Positions 41,694-50,796 of a stretch of 64,000 bases of DNA are shown piece by piece. Below the pieces are notes generated by a model that did not search any database, was not told where the DNA came from, and was given only the letters and a program-made list of their open reading frames with translations. Both the position numbers and the translations under genes were made by a program. The stretch's first letter is position 1, and the number at the start of each line of letters is the position of its first letter. Source of the DNA: Actinoplanes palleronii (GTDB lineage: Bacteria; Actinomycetota; Actinomycetes; Mycobacteriales; Micromonosporaceae); contig NZ_BOMS01000035.1 of assembly GCF_016862315.1 (NCBI RefSeq), forward strand, positions 1-64,000, in the 5' to 3' direction.

Positions 41694-42742
41694 TCGGCCG
41701 GGTGATGCAGGTCGTGCACGACGTGGCGGCCCACCTGTTCCGCTGGCTGCCCCGCCCGCTCGACCCGGTCCGTTCGATCAAGGCGAAGCTCTCGCTGGCG
41801 CTGGGCTTCGCCGGCGGCATCGGCCTGCTGGTCTTCCTGTGGAGCATCGACTTCTACCGGGTCGACGTGCTCTGGATCGGCATCGCGGCCGCTCTCGGGC
41901 TGGCCACGCTGCAGGTGATGGCGCACGGTGCGACGATTCCGCTGCGCGAGATGACGGTCGCGGCCGGCGCCATGGCCCGCGGCGACTACACCCGCCGGAT
42001 CCGGACCCGGTCACAGGACGAGGTCGGCGAGCTGGCCCAGGCCTTCAACCAGATGGCCGCCGACCTGGAGGCCGCCGACCGGCAGCGCCGCGAGCTGATC
42101 GCGAACGTCTCGCACGAGCTGCGTACGCCGATCACCGCCCTCCGCGGCCTGCTGGAGAACATCGTCGACGGGGTGGCCGACACCGACCCGCAGACCATGC
42201 ACACCGCGCTGAGCCAGACCGAACGGCTCAGCCGCCTGGTCGCCGACCTGCTCGACCTGTCCCGTTTGGACGCCGGTGTGGTGCCGATGCGCCGTGAACT
42301 GATCAACGTGCCGGAGTTCCTGGACGAGGTGGTCCGGGAGGCGAAGGTCAACGCCGACGGCATCGGGCAGGACGTCCGGTTCGAGGTGTCCGCGCCGGCG
42401 CTGGTGCTGCCCGCCGACCGCGAGCGACTGCACCAGGTGTTCGCGAACCTGCTGGACAACGCGACCCGGCACAGCCCGCCCGGCGGCCTGGTCACGCTGC
42501 GCGCCGAGCGCCGCGACGAGCAGGTGCTGTTCGCGGTCGCCGACCAAGGTGCCGGCATCCCGGCGGCAGATCGGGAACGGGTCTTCGAACGCTTCACCCG
42601 GGGCGAGCGGCCGACCGGCGGCGGCACCGGGTTGGGCCTGGCCATCGCCCGCTGGGTGGTGCAGCTCCACAACGGAACGATCGCCGTGGTCGAGCCGACC
42701 GAGCGCCGCGGCTGCCACATCCACGTACGTCTCCCCCTCTAA
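41690..42742 (+). CDS. Sensor histidine kinase (HAMP, HisKA, HATPase)
   Basis: A 350-residue kinase. Two membrane helices (about 37-52 and 60-77) are separated by only a few residues, so there is no extracellular sensor domain. A HAMP linker (about 78-130), His 142 in NVSHELRTP, and an ATPase domain (NLLDNATRHSPPGG, GTGLGLAIARWVV) follow. The minimal loop suggests it senses membrane state or a partner protein, possibly the adjacent DUF4153 membrane protein. Confidence 0.94.
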   Translation: MIGRVMQVVHDVAAHLFRWLPRPLDPVRSIKAKLSLALGFAGGIGLLVFLWSIDFYRVDVLWIGIAAALGLATLQVMAHGATIPLREMTVAAGAMARGDYTRRIRTRSQDEVGELAQAFNQMAADLEAADRQRRELIANVSHELRTPITALRGLLENIVDGVADTDPQTMHTALSQTERLSRLVADLLDLSRLDAGVVPMRRELINVPEFLDEVVREAKVNADGIGQDVRFEVSAPALVLPADRERLHQVFANLLDNATRHSPPGGLVTLRAERRDEQVLFAVADQGAGIPAADRERVFERFTRGERPTGGGTGLGLAIARWVVQLHNGTIAVVEPTERRGCHIHVRLPL

Positions 42743-42758
42743 AAGACGAGGTTTCGCC

Positions 42759-44333
42759 ATGTCCACGGCACCGCCTGCTCAAAATACGGAACAATTCTTC
42801 GCAAAAGGCCAGTTGCACGGCCCGTGGCCGGACGTTTCCACCTGGGGCCGGATGATGCCCGGACCGGGCGCACCGGCCTCGGCGAGCACGATCGTCGCGG
42901 TGCTCGCCGCCACCGTGGTCGCCGCGGTGTCCCTGCCGCTGGACCAGCCCGGCCTCGGCTGGCTGATCACCGCGCTGGCCGGTGGGATCGCGCTGCTGGT
43001 GGCCCGGCCGGCGACCAGCGCGGTGCCGCCACTGGTGATCCGCCCGGCCCGGCGCCGGCGCGGGGACCAGCTGTTCTGGGGTGTCGCCACCATCGCGCTG
43101 CTCGGGGTCGGCACGTTCCGGGCGGCCGGCTGGCTGTTCGCGCTCTGCCTGCTCACCGCGACGCTGACGTTCGCGCTGGCGATCGGTGCGGGACGGTCGA
43201 TCAGGGCGATGCTCACCACGTACCTGATGGCTCCCCGCGCGATCCTGCGGTCCTTGCCCTGGCTGGTGCGCGGCCTGGCGCGGATGCGCCGGACCGGCAA
43301 CGGCCCGGCGCCGATCCGGATCATCGCCACCCTGGCCGTCTCGGTGGTCCTGCTGACCGTTTTCGGTCTGCTCTTCGCCTCGGCCGACCCGACGTTCGCC
43401 CGGCTCTTCGACACGATCCTGCCGGACCTGCGGGTGGACGGCATGTTCCGCTGGATCTTCATCTGCTGCCTGGCCGCCCCGGTGTTCGGCGGCGCCGCCT
43501 TCCTGCTCGCCGCCCCGCCCGACCTGACCGAGCTCGACCACACCGAGGGCCGCAAAGTGAGCCGCCTGGAGTGGGCCGTGCCGCTGAGCCTGCTGACCCT
43601 GCTCTTCGCGGCGTTCGTCGTGGTCCAGCTGGTGCCGCTGTTCGGCGGGGACCGGCACGTGCGGACCACTGCCGGTCTCACCTACGCCGAGTACGCCCGC
43701 GGCGGCTTCTGGCAGCTCTGCTTCGTCACCGGGCTGACCCTGCTGGTGCTGGCCGGCGCGGCCCGCTGGGCGCCCCGGGAGGCACCCGCCGACCGGACCG
43801 TGTTCCGCGCCGTGCTGGGCCCGCTGACCGGGCTCACCCTGCTCATCGTGGCCTCGGCGCTGATCCGGATGCAGGCCTACATCGACATCTACGGCCTGAC
43901 CCGGCTGCGCCTGCTGGTCGCCTGCTGCGAGGTGTGGTTCGGGGTGGTCCTGATCCTGGTGCTGCTGGCCGGGATCCGGATCCGCGCGCCGTGGCTGCCC
44001 CGGGTGGCGATCGCGACCGGCGTGCTGGCCCTGCTCGGCCTCGCGGTGGCGAACCCGGACCTGATGATCGCCCGTAACCAGGTGGACGCGCCGGTCGGAC
44101 GGATCGACGTGGCCTACCTGTCCGACCTGTCCCCGGACGCGGTCCCGGCGGTGATCGAGTTGTCCGACGCCCGGGACCGCAGTTGCGTGCTCTACCACCT
44201 CGGCCTGACCATCGCCGACAGCGACTGGCAGGCCTGGAACCTCGGCCGGTCGACGGCCATGGACCTGATCGGCAACGGCGCCTACCCGATGGACCCGGAT
44301 GGATGCGCGGCGCTGACGCGGTCCGGGGCTTGA
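42759..44333 (+). CDS. DUF4153/DUF4173-type multi-spanning membrane protein
   Basis: A 524-residue protein with about 11-12 membrane helices and an extracytoplasmic or cytoplasmic C-terminal tail (about 455-524). The stretch YAEYARGGFWQLCFVTGLTLLVL is typical of the DUF4153 (DUF4173) family often encoded next to two-component systems. ATG 42759 lies 16 nt after the kinase stop, so it is probably in the same operon. No enzymatic motif is recognised. Possible sensor partner or transporter. Confidence 0.85.
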   Translation: MSTAPPAQNTEQFFAKGQLHGPWPDVSTWGRMMPGPGAPASASTIVAVLAATVVAAVSLPLDQPGLGWLITALAGGIALLVARPATSAVPPLVIRPARRRRGDQLFWGVATIALLGVGTFRAAGWLFALCLLTATLTFALAIGAGRSIRAMLTTYLMAPRAILRSLPWLVRGLARMRRTGNGPAPIRIIATLAVSVVLLTVFGLLFASADPTFARLFDTILPDLRVDGMFRWIFICCLAAPVFGGAAFLLAAPPDLTELDHTEGRKVSRLEWAVPLSLLTLLFAAFVVVQLVPLFGGDRHVRTTAGLTYAEYARGGFWQLCFVTGLTLLVLAGAARWAPREAPADRTVFRAVLGPLTGLTLLIVASALIRMQAYIDIYGLTRLRLLVACCEVWFGVVLILVLLAGIRIRAPWLPRVAIATGVLALLGLAVANPDLMIARNQVDAPVGRIDVAYLSDLSPDAVPAVIELSDARDRSCVLYHLGLTIADSDWQAWNLGRSTAMDLIGNGAYPMDPDGCAALTRSGA

Positions 44334-44364
44334 CATTCCGCGCGGGGCGGCGAGACTCCCGGAC

Positions 44365-44748
44365 ATGGCCGACGAACCGCCGCTGCCACGGACCCGGGTG
44401 GTGCTGGGCGAAGCCGCCGCCCGCCGCGGCCCCGCCGACCCGGCCCGCACCGACCTCACCGAGGGCACCCCGATCGGCGACGCCCTGGTCAAAGGGCTGA
44501 TCCGGGCCCAGCTGGCGCTCGCGCTGCGGCTGTCGCTGGTGGTGGCGGCCGGGCTCGGCGCGCTGCCGCTGCTGTTCGCCGCGGCGCCGGCGGTGGGCGG
44601 GCTCAAGGTGTTCGGGATGAACCTGCCGTGGCTACTGCTCGGTGTGCTCGCCTTCCCGTTCCTGGTCCTGGTCGGTGCGGCCTACGTGCACTGGGCCGAA
44701 CGCAACGAGCAGGACTTCACCGCGGTCATCCGGCGGCCCGAGAGGTGA
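44365..44748 (+). CDS. DUF485-like small membrane protein
   Basis: A 127-residue protein with two membrane helices (about 52-72 and 86-108) and the C-terminal YVHWAERNEQDFTAVI. It is coupled to a following solute:sodium symporter by a GTGA overlap. DUF485 (YjcH-like) proteins nearly always accompany ActP-type permeases. The N-terminal 40 residues are charged and Pro-rich. Confidence 0.85.
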   Translation: MADEPPLPRTRVVLGEAAARRGPADPARTDLTEGTPIGDALVKGLIRAQLALALRLSLVVAAGLGALPLLFAAAPAVGGLKVFGMNLPWLLLGVLAFPFLVLVGAAYVHWAERNEQDFTAVIRRPER

Positions 44749-46370
44749 ACCCGTACCTGGTCCCCGGCCTGGTCCTGGTCGTGCTGATCACCGTGGCGAT
44801 CGGCGCGTACGGCCTCCGTTTCGCCCGCACCACCTCGGACTTCCTGGTCGCCTCGCGCAGTGTCAGCCCGGCCTGGAACGCCGCCGCGATCAGCGGTGAG
44901 TACCTCTCCGCCGCGTCGTTCCTGGGCGTGGCCGGGCTGGTCCTGCGGTACGGCGTCGAGGTGCTCTGGTACCCGGTCGGTTTCGCCGCCGGATACCTGG
45001 CGCTGCTGCTCTTCGTGGCCGCGCCGCTGCGCCGCTCCGGCGCGTTCACCCTGCCCGACTTCTGCGAGGTACGGCTGCGCTCCACCCGGTTGCGCCGGCT
45101 GGCCACCGCTTTCGTGCTGTTCATCGGCTGTCTCTACCTGCTGCCTCAGTTGCAGGGCGCGGGCCTGACGTTCGCCACCGTGACCGGCGGGTCGTACGTC
45201 TGGGGCGCCCTGCTGATCGGCATCGTGGTGACCGGCAACGTGGCGTTCGGCGGGATGCGCGCGATCACCTTCGTGCAGGCGTTCCAGTACTGGCTGAAGC
45301 TGACCGCGCTGGCCGTGCCGATCGTGTTCCTGATCATGCAGTGGCAGTCCGACGGCCGTCCGCCGGTGACACCGCCGGCCGGTGCGGTCTTCCCGGCCGC
45401 GACCAGCGTGGTGATCGAGCGGGACGCCGAGCTGGCCGGGATCGGTCCGGTGAGCGCGGGCGAGACGCTGCACTTCGCGGCCGGTGACCCGGTGCCCCGG
45501 GTGAGCACCGTCGACGCCAAGTTCGGCGCGGACTGGCTGCAGCCGGGCGGCGACTCCGGGCTGTTCGGGACGTACTCGCTGATCCTGGCGACGTTCCTGG
45601 GCACGATGGGGCTGCCGCACGTGCTGGTGCGGTTCTATACGAATCCGGACGGCGCGTCGGCCCGGCGCACCACGCTCGTGGTGCTGGCCATGGTCGGGCT
45701 GTTCTACCTGCTGCCGACGCTCTACGGGGTGCTCGGCCGGATCTACACGCCGCAACTGCTGATGACCGGGCGTACCGATGCCGTGGTGCTGCTGCTGCCC
45801 GAGGCTGCCCTGGGCGGCGGGCACCTGGGCCGGCTGCTCGGCGCGCTGGTCACCGCGGGGGCGCTGGCCGCCTTCCTGTCCACCTCGTCGGGGCTGCTGA
45901 CCAGCGTCGCCGGGGTGATCTTCACGGACGTGCTGCGGCCCGGCCGGTCCGGTTCGGTGCGCGAATTCCGGCTGGCCACGCTGCTGGCCGCGGTCGTACC
46001 GATCACCATGTCGATGTTCGTGTCCGACATGGACGTCTCCCGGGTGGTCGGGCTGGCGTTCGCGGTCGCCGCGTCGAGCTTCTGCCCGCTGCTGGTGCTG
46101 GGCATCTGGTGGCGCGGGCTGACCGACGCCGGCGCGACCGCCGGAATACTGGTCGGTGGTGGTGCGGCAGTGCTTGCGGTGCTGGTCACGGTGCTCGGGG
46201 CGGACCTGCCGAGCGGGCTCGCCGAGTTCGTCGGCCAGCCGGCCGCCTGGACCGTGCCGCTGGCGTTCCTGGTGATGGTGGCGGTCTCCCTGCTGACCAG
46301 CCGCCGCGTCCCCGCCGACGTGAGCGCCACCATGCTGCGCCTGCACGCCCCGGAGTCCCTGCGCTCCTGA
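44745..46370 (+). CDS. Solute:sodium symporter, ActP-like (copy 1)
   Basis: A 541-residue SSS-family symporter with about 13 membrane helices. Signatures are DFLVASRSVSPAWNAAAISGEYLSAASFLG (helices 1-2), FCEVRLRSTRLRRLA and GTMGLPHVLVRFYT. It probably imports acetate, pyruvate or a related monocarboxylate with Na+. A roughly 40-residue insert (residues about 200-245) is longer than in the second copy at 51827. GTG 44745 overlaps the TGA of the DUF485 gene. Confidence 0.92.
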   Translation: MNPYLVPGLVLVVLITVAIGAYGLRFARTTSDFLVASRSVSPAWNAAAISGEYLSAASFLGVAGLVLRYGVEVLWYPVGFAAGYLALLLFVAAPLRRSGAFTLPDFCEVRLRSTRLRRLATAFVLFIGCLYLLPQLQGAGLTFATVTGGSYVWGALLIGIVVTGNVAFGGMRAITFVQAFQYWLKLTALAVPIVFLIMQWQSDGRPPVTPPAGAVFPAATSVVIERDAELAGIGPVSAGETLHFAAGDPVPRVSTVDAKFGADWLQPGGDSGLFGTYSLILATFLGTMGLPHVLVRFYTNPDGASARRTTLVVLAMVGLFYLLPTLYGVLGRIYTPQLLMTGRTDAVVLLLPEAALGGGHLGRLLGALVTAGALAAFLSTSSGLLTSVAGVIFTDVLRPGRSGSVREFRLATLLAAVVPITMSMFVSDMDVSRVVGLAFAVAASSFCPLLVLGIWWRGLTDAGATAGILVGGGAAVLAVLVTVLGADLPSGLAEFVGQPAAWTVPLAFLVMVAVSLLTSRRVPADVSATMLRLHAPESLRS

Positions 46371-46451
46371 AGCACCGGCGGTTGCGGCCGCGGGCCGCAT
46401 TTAAGGATCTTTAAGGTACGACCCACGTCCGCGGCCGAACTGCCCTGCGTA

Positions 46452-47165
46452 ATGACGGTCATGAGGAGCTCACGTGCATACAAGCGGCCGGGTAGCGGAC
46501 TGTTCGGGCGCAACCGCAAGGTCGTGATCGGACTGGTTGTCGCAGGCCTGGCCGGCGGTGCGCTGGCCGTCGGCACCGGGATGAGCAACGCCGCCACCAA
46601 CTGCGGCGGCCTGGACCAGTCGTTGCGCGACACCCTCACCTTCATGGCCGATCAGCGGGCGCACCCCAACGCGCAGACCGACGCGATCCTGGCGAACCGG
46701 CAGGCCGTGGTCGACCTGATCAACCTGCAGCGCCGTGAGGCCGGCTGCACCACGAACATCGCCGCGCCCGCCGCGCCGACGAAGGCTCCGACCAAGGCGC
46801 CCACAAAGGCCCCCACGAAGGCGCCGACTCAGGCGCCGACCAAGGCCCCCGCGACGACCGCGCCCGCGCAGCAGGCGACGAGTGCGCCGGCCGGGGCCGC
46901 GAACGGCACCGGCGCCGGCGAGGTGGTCTGCAAGGGCTCGACCGTGACGCTGTCCGGCGAGGCCGGCGCGCCGTTCGCGTCCAGCGGGACGTTCCCGATC
47001 GGCACTCGTCTCAAGGTCACGAACCTGGACAACAACAAGAGCATCACGGTGACCGTGCAGACCACGTCGGGTAGCTGCGTTCTGCTGAACAACGCCGCAT
47101 TCGAGCAGGTTCGCGAGGCGGGCAAATTCCTGATCCGCCGCGCGGTGATCGAGCGCGTGGGCTGA
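46452..47165 (+). CDS. Secreted RlpA-like double-psi beta-barrel protein
   Basis: A 237-residue exported protein. It has a basic N-terminus, one hydrophobic signal or anchor (VVIGLVVAGLAGGALAVGT, about 25-43), a helical region with two Cys, then a linker of six (K/T)APTKAP-type repeats, and a C-terminal RlpA-like DPBB domain (GAPFASSGTFPIGTRLKVTNLDNNKSI). Such domains bind or cleave peptidoglycan glycan strands; a catalytic Asp is not obvious. Starts at 46452 and 46461 are both ATG. Confidence 0.8.
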   Translation: MTVMRSSRAYKRPGSGLFGRNRKVVIGLVVAGLAGGALAVGTGMSNAATNCGGLDQSLRDTLTFMADQRAHPNAQTDAILANRQAVVDLINLQRREAGCTTNIAAPAAPTKAPTKAPTKAPTKAPTQAPTKAPATTAPAQQATSAPAGAANGTGAGEVVCKGSTVTLSGEAGAPFASSGTFPIGTRLKVTNLDNNKSITVTVQTTSGSCVLLNNAAFEQVREAGKFLIRRAVIERVG

Positions 47166-47172
47166 TCGGGTC

Positions 47173-47213
47173 CGGGTGTTCCGCGTTCCCCCCGTTTAGC
47201 CGCGGAACACCCG
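47173..47213 (+). terminator. Terminator of the RlpA-like gene
   Basis: Perfect 13-bp stem CGGGTGTTCCGCG (47173-47185) / 47201-47213 with a 15-nt loop, followed by TCCCTTT. It begins 8 nt after the stop. Confidence 0.8.
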
Positions 47214-47549
47214 TCCCTTTCGGAAACCGGAATGCACCCGGTATTTCCGTGACGCAGCAATGATCTAGCGGTGCAACCCCCGTTCCGCATCGCAAGATCA
47301 TGCGTTATCGCGGGCAGATCTTGCGCCGCGCTGGGTCGGCGGAGCAAGCCGAACCGGACGCCTGTGACAAGCGCGACAACGGGCCCAGAATGTCAATTAA
47401 CTGAACTAATTGTGCCGTCCGTTCTCCATTGTGGAATGGTGACGGTGTCGGCCGAACCGGCAGCCCGTTCTGCCCGGACCGTCGTATCCACCCGCCGGGC
47501 CGGTGAACAGGCTGGTCGGAGCCCGGATGCCCGGCTAGGTTGCTAAGAC
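47214..47549. promoter_or_regulatory. Upstream region of the ABC transporter with an AT-rich dyad
   Basis: 336 bp without a supported gene. It holds an AT-rich dyad CAATTA-N7-TAATTG at 47394-47412, unusual in this GC-rich context and a candidate repressor site, and a possible -10 TAGGTT (47536-47541) 8 nt before the ATPase start. No -35 is evident. Confidence 0.45.
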
Positions 47550-48329
47550 ATGACGCTGCCGGAACAACGCACCGGCCAGATGGCCCCGGCGATGTCGGTG
47601 CGCGGGCTGGTCAAACACTTCGACACCAAGCTCGCGGTCTCCGGCGTCGACCTGGACGTCCCGGCCGGGTCCTTCTATGGCCTGCTCGGCCCGAACGGCG
47701 CCGGCAAGACCACCACCCTCTCGATGGCCGTCGGCCTGTTGCGGCCCGACGCGGGTCAGGCTTTCCTTCTCGGGTACGACGTCTGGCAGGCCCCGGTCCA
47801 GGCGAAATCCCTGGTCGGAGTGCTCCCCGAGGGCAGCCGGATGTTCGACCGGCTCAGCGGCCCGGAGCTGCTGGCCTACCAGGGCCTGTTGCGCGGGATG
47901 CCGGCCGCGACCGTCGATCAGCGCTCCCGTGACCTGCTCGACGTGCTCGAGCTCGGTGTCGACAACCGCACCCTGGTGGTCGACTACTCGGCCGGGATGA
48001 AGAAGAAGATCGGCCTGGCCTGCGCCCTGCTGCACGCGCCGCGACTGCTGGTGCTCGACGAGCCGTTCGAGGCGGTCGACCCGGTCTCGGCCGCCCTGAT
48101 CCGGGACATCCTGCAGCGGTACGTCGCCGGCGGCGGCACCGTGGTCTTCTCCAGCCACGTGCTGGAGGTGGTCGAGCGGCTCTGCTCGCACGTCGCGATC
48201 ATGTCGGACGGCGTACTCCGGATGCACGGCGCGCTCGACGACGTCCGCGCCGGCCGCCCGCTGCAGGACGTCTTCGTGCAGGTGGTCGGCGGCCGGGTGG
48301 CCACCGGCTCGGAGCTCGCGTGGCTATGA
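47550..48329 (+). CDS. ABC transporter ATP-binding protein
   Basis: A 259-residue nucleotide-binding subunit. Walker A is GPNGAGKTT (about 49-57), the signature loop is a divergent YSAGMKKKI, and Walker B is LLVLDEPFEAVDP. The divergent signature is common in this exporter subfamily. Its stop TGA (48327-48329) overlaps the first bases of a palindromic insertion that separates it from the permease gene. Confidence 0.95.
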   Translation: MTLPEQRTGQMAPAMSVRGLVKHFDTKLAVSGVDLDVPAGSFYGLLGPNGAGKTTTLSMAVGLLRPDAGQAFLLGYDVWQAPVQAKSLVGVLPEGSRMFDRLSGPELLAYQGLLRGMPAATVDQRSRDLLDVLELGVDNRTLVVDYSAGMKKKIGLACALLHAPRLLVLDEPFEAVDPVSAALIRDILQRYVAGGGTVVFSSHVLEVVERLCSHVAIMSDGVLRMHGALDDVRAGRPLQDVFVQVVGGRVATGSELAWL

Positions 48330-48494
48330 GGCCCTGTCTCGTGGACCCCGAGGGGCTGCGGCGTGGTCCAGCCGGCGCCTGACGGCGGCCGCGGCGAGGC
48401 CACATACAACCCCGGTATGCGACCTCGCCGCGGCCGACGTCAGCCACCACCTGGACCTCGCCTCGCTCCCGCGCGGTCCACGAGACAGGGCCTC
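48328..48494. repeat. 167-bp palindromic element inserted between ATPase and permease
   Basis: Terminal 20-bp arms 48328-48347 and 48475-48494 are perfectly complementary, and the interior continues as an imperfect stem (about 48362-48405 with 48417-48463) around a loop near 48406-48416. The left end overlaps the ATPase stop codon and the right end abuts the hydrophobic part of the permease frame. It is the only such element here lying inside an operon. Confidence 0.92.
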
Positions 48495-50081
48495 GGCGTC
48501 TGGCCGTTCGTCAAGCTCAAGCTCCGGATCACCGCGAACGGCCTGCGCGGCCGACCGGCCCGGGTCACCCTCTTCGTGGTCGGCGCGTTCGCGGCCACCG
48601 TGCTGGCCGTGCTCGGCTACGCCGGGTTCGCCCTGCCCGGGCTGCTCGGCGACGAGCGAGCGGCCGGCATGCTGCTGCCGTTCGGCGGTGCGCTGCTGGT
48701 GCTCGGCTGGCTCTTCCTGCCGCTGCTGTTCTTCGGCGTCGACGAGTCGCTGGACCCGGCACGGTTCGCGCTGCTGCCGCTGCGCCGGCGCACCCTGATC
48801 GCCGGGCTCGGCGTCGCCGCCCTGGCCGGGTTGCCGGCCCTGGCCACCCTGACCGCCACCGCCGGGATGGTGGACACCGCGGCCCGGCTCGGCGGACCCC
48901 TGGCCGGGCTCGCCGAGGCGCTCGGGGTGACCGCCGGGCTGCTCCTGTGCGTGACCCTGAGCCGCGCGGTGACCAGCGCTTTCGCCACCGCGCTGCGGTC
49001 CCGGCGGGCACGTGACCTGGCCACCATCATGCTGGCCGTGGTGGCCGCCTCGGTCGGGCCGCTGCAGTTGCTGCTGCTCGGGCTGCTGAACCGGGCCGAC
49101 TGGGACAACGTCGCGGCGATCGCGACGGTGGCCGGGTGGACACCGCTCGGCGCTCCGTACTCCATGGGTCTGGATGTGGTGGCCGGGCGGGCCTGGGCCG
49201 TACCGATCAAGCTGGTGATCGTGCTCGCCGCCGTCGGCGGCCTGGTCTGGTGGTGGAGCCGGACCCTGGAGCAGGCGATGGCCGGCACCGCGACGTCCGG
49301 CGGACGCGGACCCGCGGCCCGGGCCGACGGTCGCGGACCGGTTGATCAACTGATGTTCCGCTGGTGGCCGCGGACCCGGTTCGGCGCGCTGGTGGCCCGC
49401 GAGACGCGGTACTGGTGGCGGGAGAACCGGCGGCGGGCCGGGCTGGTCGCGCTGACCATGGCCGGGCTGTTCCTGCCGCTGACCTCGGCGCTCGGGCCGG
49501 TCACCGGGATGGCCGGCGGCATGGCGTTCCTGGTCGGCGCGATCGCGCCGGTGGCACTGTCCAACCAGTTCGGGTACGACGGCAGCGCCTACGCCACCAA
49601 CCTGTCGATCGGGATACCCGGCCGCCTGGAGATCCACTCCCGGGCGGCGGCACACGCCCTGTTCACGGTCCCGCTGCTGGTGCTGGTGGCGGTGCTGGCC
49701 GGCGCCATCTCCGGGCAACCGGCCCGGATCCCGGCCCACCTGGGCACGCTGTTCGCGGTCTACGGCACCGGGCTGGCCCTGATGCTGCCGATCTCGGTAC
49801 GGGCCGCCTACGCCCTGCCGGAGTCCACCGGCCCGTTCGCCGTCACGTCCGGCGGCGGCCTGGCGAAGGGCCTGCCCAGCCTGGCCGGCATGATCGGCGG
49901 TCTGCTCGGGGCGCTACCCGTCGTGCTGGCGGGCTACCTGCTCGGCACGGCGTGGACCTGGGCCGGGCTCCCGATCGGCCTGGGTTACGGAGCGGCCGCC
50001 TATCTGGTCGGCTCCGGAATAGCCGGTGATCTGCTGGATCGCCGGATGCCGGAAGTGCTCGCCGCGGTCACTCCGCGATAG
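48363..50081 (+). CDS. ABC transporter permease with palindrome-derived N-terminus
   Basis: A 572-residue multi-spanning exporter subunit with about 12 membrane helices, partner of the preceding ATPase. The first 44 residues (rich in Arg, Pro, Gly) are encoded by the inserted palindromic element. The native-looking sequence begins at GVWPFVKLKLRI (codon at 48495). GTG 48363 is used because GAGGGG lies 7 nt upstream; ATG 48417 is an alternative. The original start was probably coupled to the ATPase stop (ATGA at 48326) and lost by insertion. Substrate unknown. Confidence 0.85.
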   Translation: MVQPAPDGGRGEATYNPGMRPRRGRRQPPPGPRLAPARSTRQGLGVWPFVKLKLRITANGLRGRPARVTLFVVGAFAATVLAVLGYAGFALPGLLGDERAAGMLLPFGGALLVLGWLFLPLLFFGVDESLDPARFALLPLRRRTLIAGLGVAALAGLPALATLTATAGMVDTAARLGGPLAGLAEALGVTAGLLLCVTLSRAVTSAFATALRSRRARDLATIMLAVVAASVGPLQLLLLGLLNRADWDNVAAIATVAGWTPLGAPYSMGLDVVAGRAWAVPIKLVIVLAAVGGLVWWWSRTLEQAMAGTATSGGRGPAARADGRGPVDQLMFRWWPRTRFGALVARETRYWWRENRRRAGLVALTMAGLFLPLTSALGPVTGMAGGMAFLVGAIAPVALSNQFGYDGSAYATNLSIGIPGRLEIHSRAAAHALFTVPLLVLVAVLAGAISGQPARIPAHLGTLFAVYGTGLALMLPISVRAAYALPESTGPFAVTSGGGLAKGLPSLAGMIGGLLGALPVVLAGYLLGTAWTWAGLPIGLGYGAAAYLVGSGIAGDLLDRRMPEVLAAVTPR

Positions 50082-50083
50082 CG

Positions 50084-50311
50084 TCAGCGCATTTTCCGCA
50101 GCCCGTCGTGGCGGACGAAAATGACCCGCCGATCGACCGCTTCACCGGACGGCCCCAGCACATATCCGTCGATCCACAGCCAGCCGTCATAGGTCCGTCG
50201 GGGATCCACCCGGATCACCCGGAACGTCAACGCCCGCTCCCCGGCGAACTGCACACTGGCCGCACCGCCGACGTGCAGCACGTCGCCCGCGCGCGGCAAA
50301 TCGTCGGTCAT
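50084..50311 (-). CDS. Small conserved-looking protein (paralogue A)
   Basis: A 75-residue, predicted all-beta protein that shares DVLHVGGAASVQFAGERALTFRVIRVDPR and DGWLWIDGYVLGP with the gene next to it. The family is not recognised. ATG 50311 is chosen because the paralogy begins there. It lies 2 nt from the convergent permease stop. A small ligand-binding or KOW/SH3-like fold is possible. Confidence 0.75.
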   Translation of the reverse strand: MTDDLPRAGDVLHVGGAASVQFAGERALTFRVIRVDPRRTYDGWLWIDGYVLGPSGEAVDRRVIFVRHDGLRKMR

Positions 50312-50414
50312 GATGGCACCCCCGGACGAGATTACACAGAATGGGTAATCCCACGAAACCCGGAGATCGTCCACTTTCGAGGGTTAAATGGCGGCCACCA
50401 TTACCGGCCGTTCC

Positions 50415-50696
50415 TCAGGGGCGGCCGACATTTCGAGATCCATTACGCGGGGCCGGCACCCGGTTGGCCCGGATCGTCCGCAGACCCTCCTGCCGGACGA
50501 AGATCCGCCGACGCTGCAACGCGTTGCCGGCCGGGCCGAGGACGTACCCGTCCAGCCAGATCCAGCCGTCATAGGTGACCCGGGGATCAACCCGGATGAT
50601 CCGGAAGGTCAGGGCCCGGTCGCCGGAGAACTGCACACTCGCGTCGGCCCCGACGTGAACGACGTCGCCTGGCCGTAGAACCACCTGTTGAGGCAT
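50415..50696 (-). CDS. Small conserved-looking protein (paralogue B)
   Basis: A 93-residue paralogue of the preceding gene. It shares GDVVHVGADASVQFSGDRALTFRIIRVDPR and YDGWIWLDGYVLGP, with an extra basic C-terminal tail of about 18 residues (RANRVPAPRNGSR). The two lie in tandem, 103 bp apart, on the same strand. Function unknown. Confidence 0.75.
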   Translation of the reverse strand: MPQQVVLRPGDVVHVGADASVQFSGDRALTFRIIRVDPRVTYDGWIWLDGYVLGPAGNALQRRRIFVRQEGLRTIRANRVPAPRNGSRNVGRP

Positions 50697-50796
50697 GCGC
50701 CGTCTCCCTCCCGCCAGAAGCCCCCAGAGGAAAATAGCCGCTGATCAATTAAATTCGGAAGCGACGTGCGCGATCTGTAATCGGGAGAATGATCGA

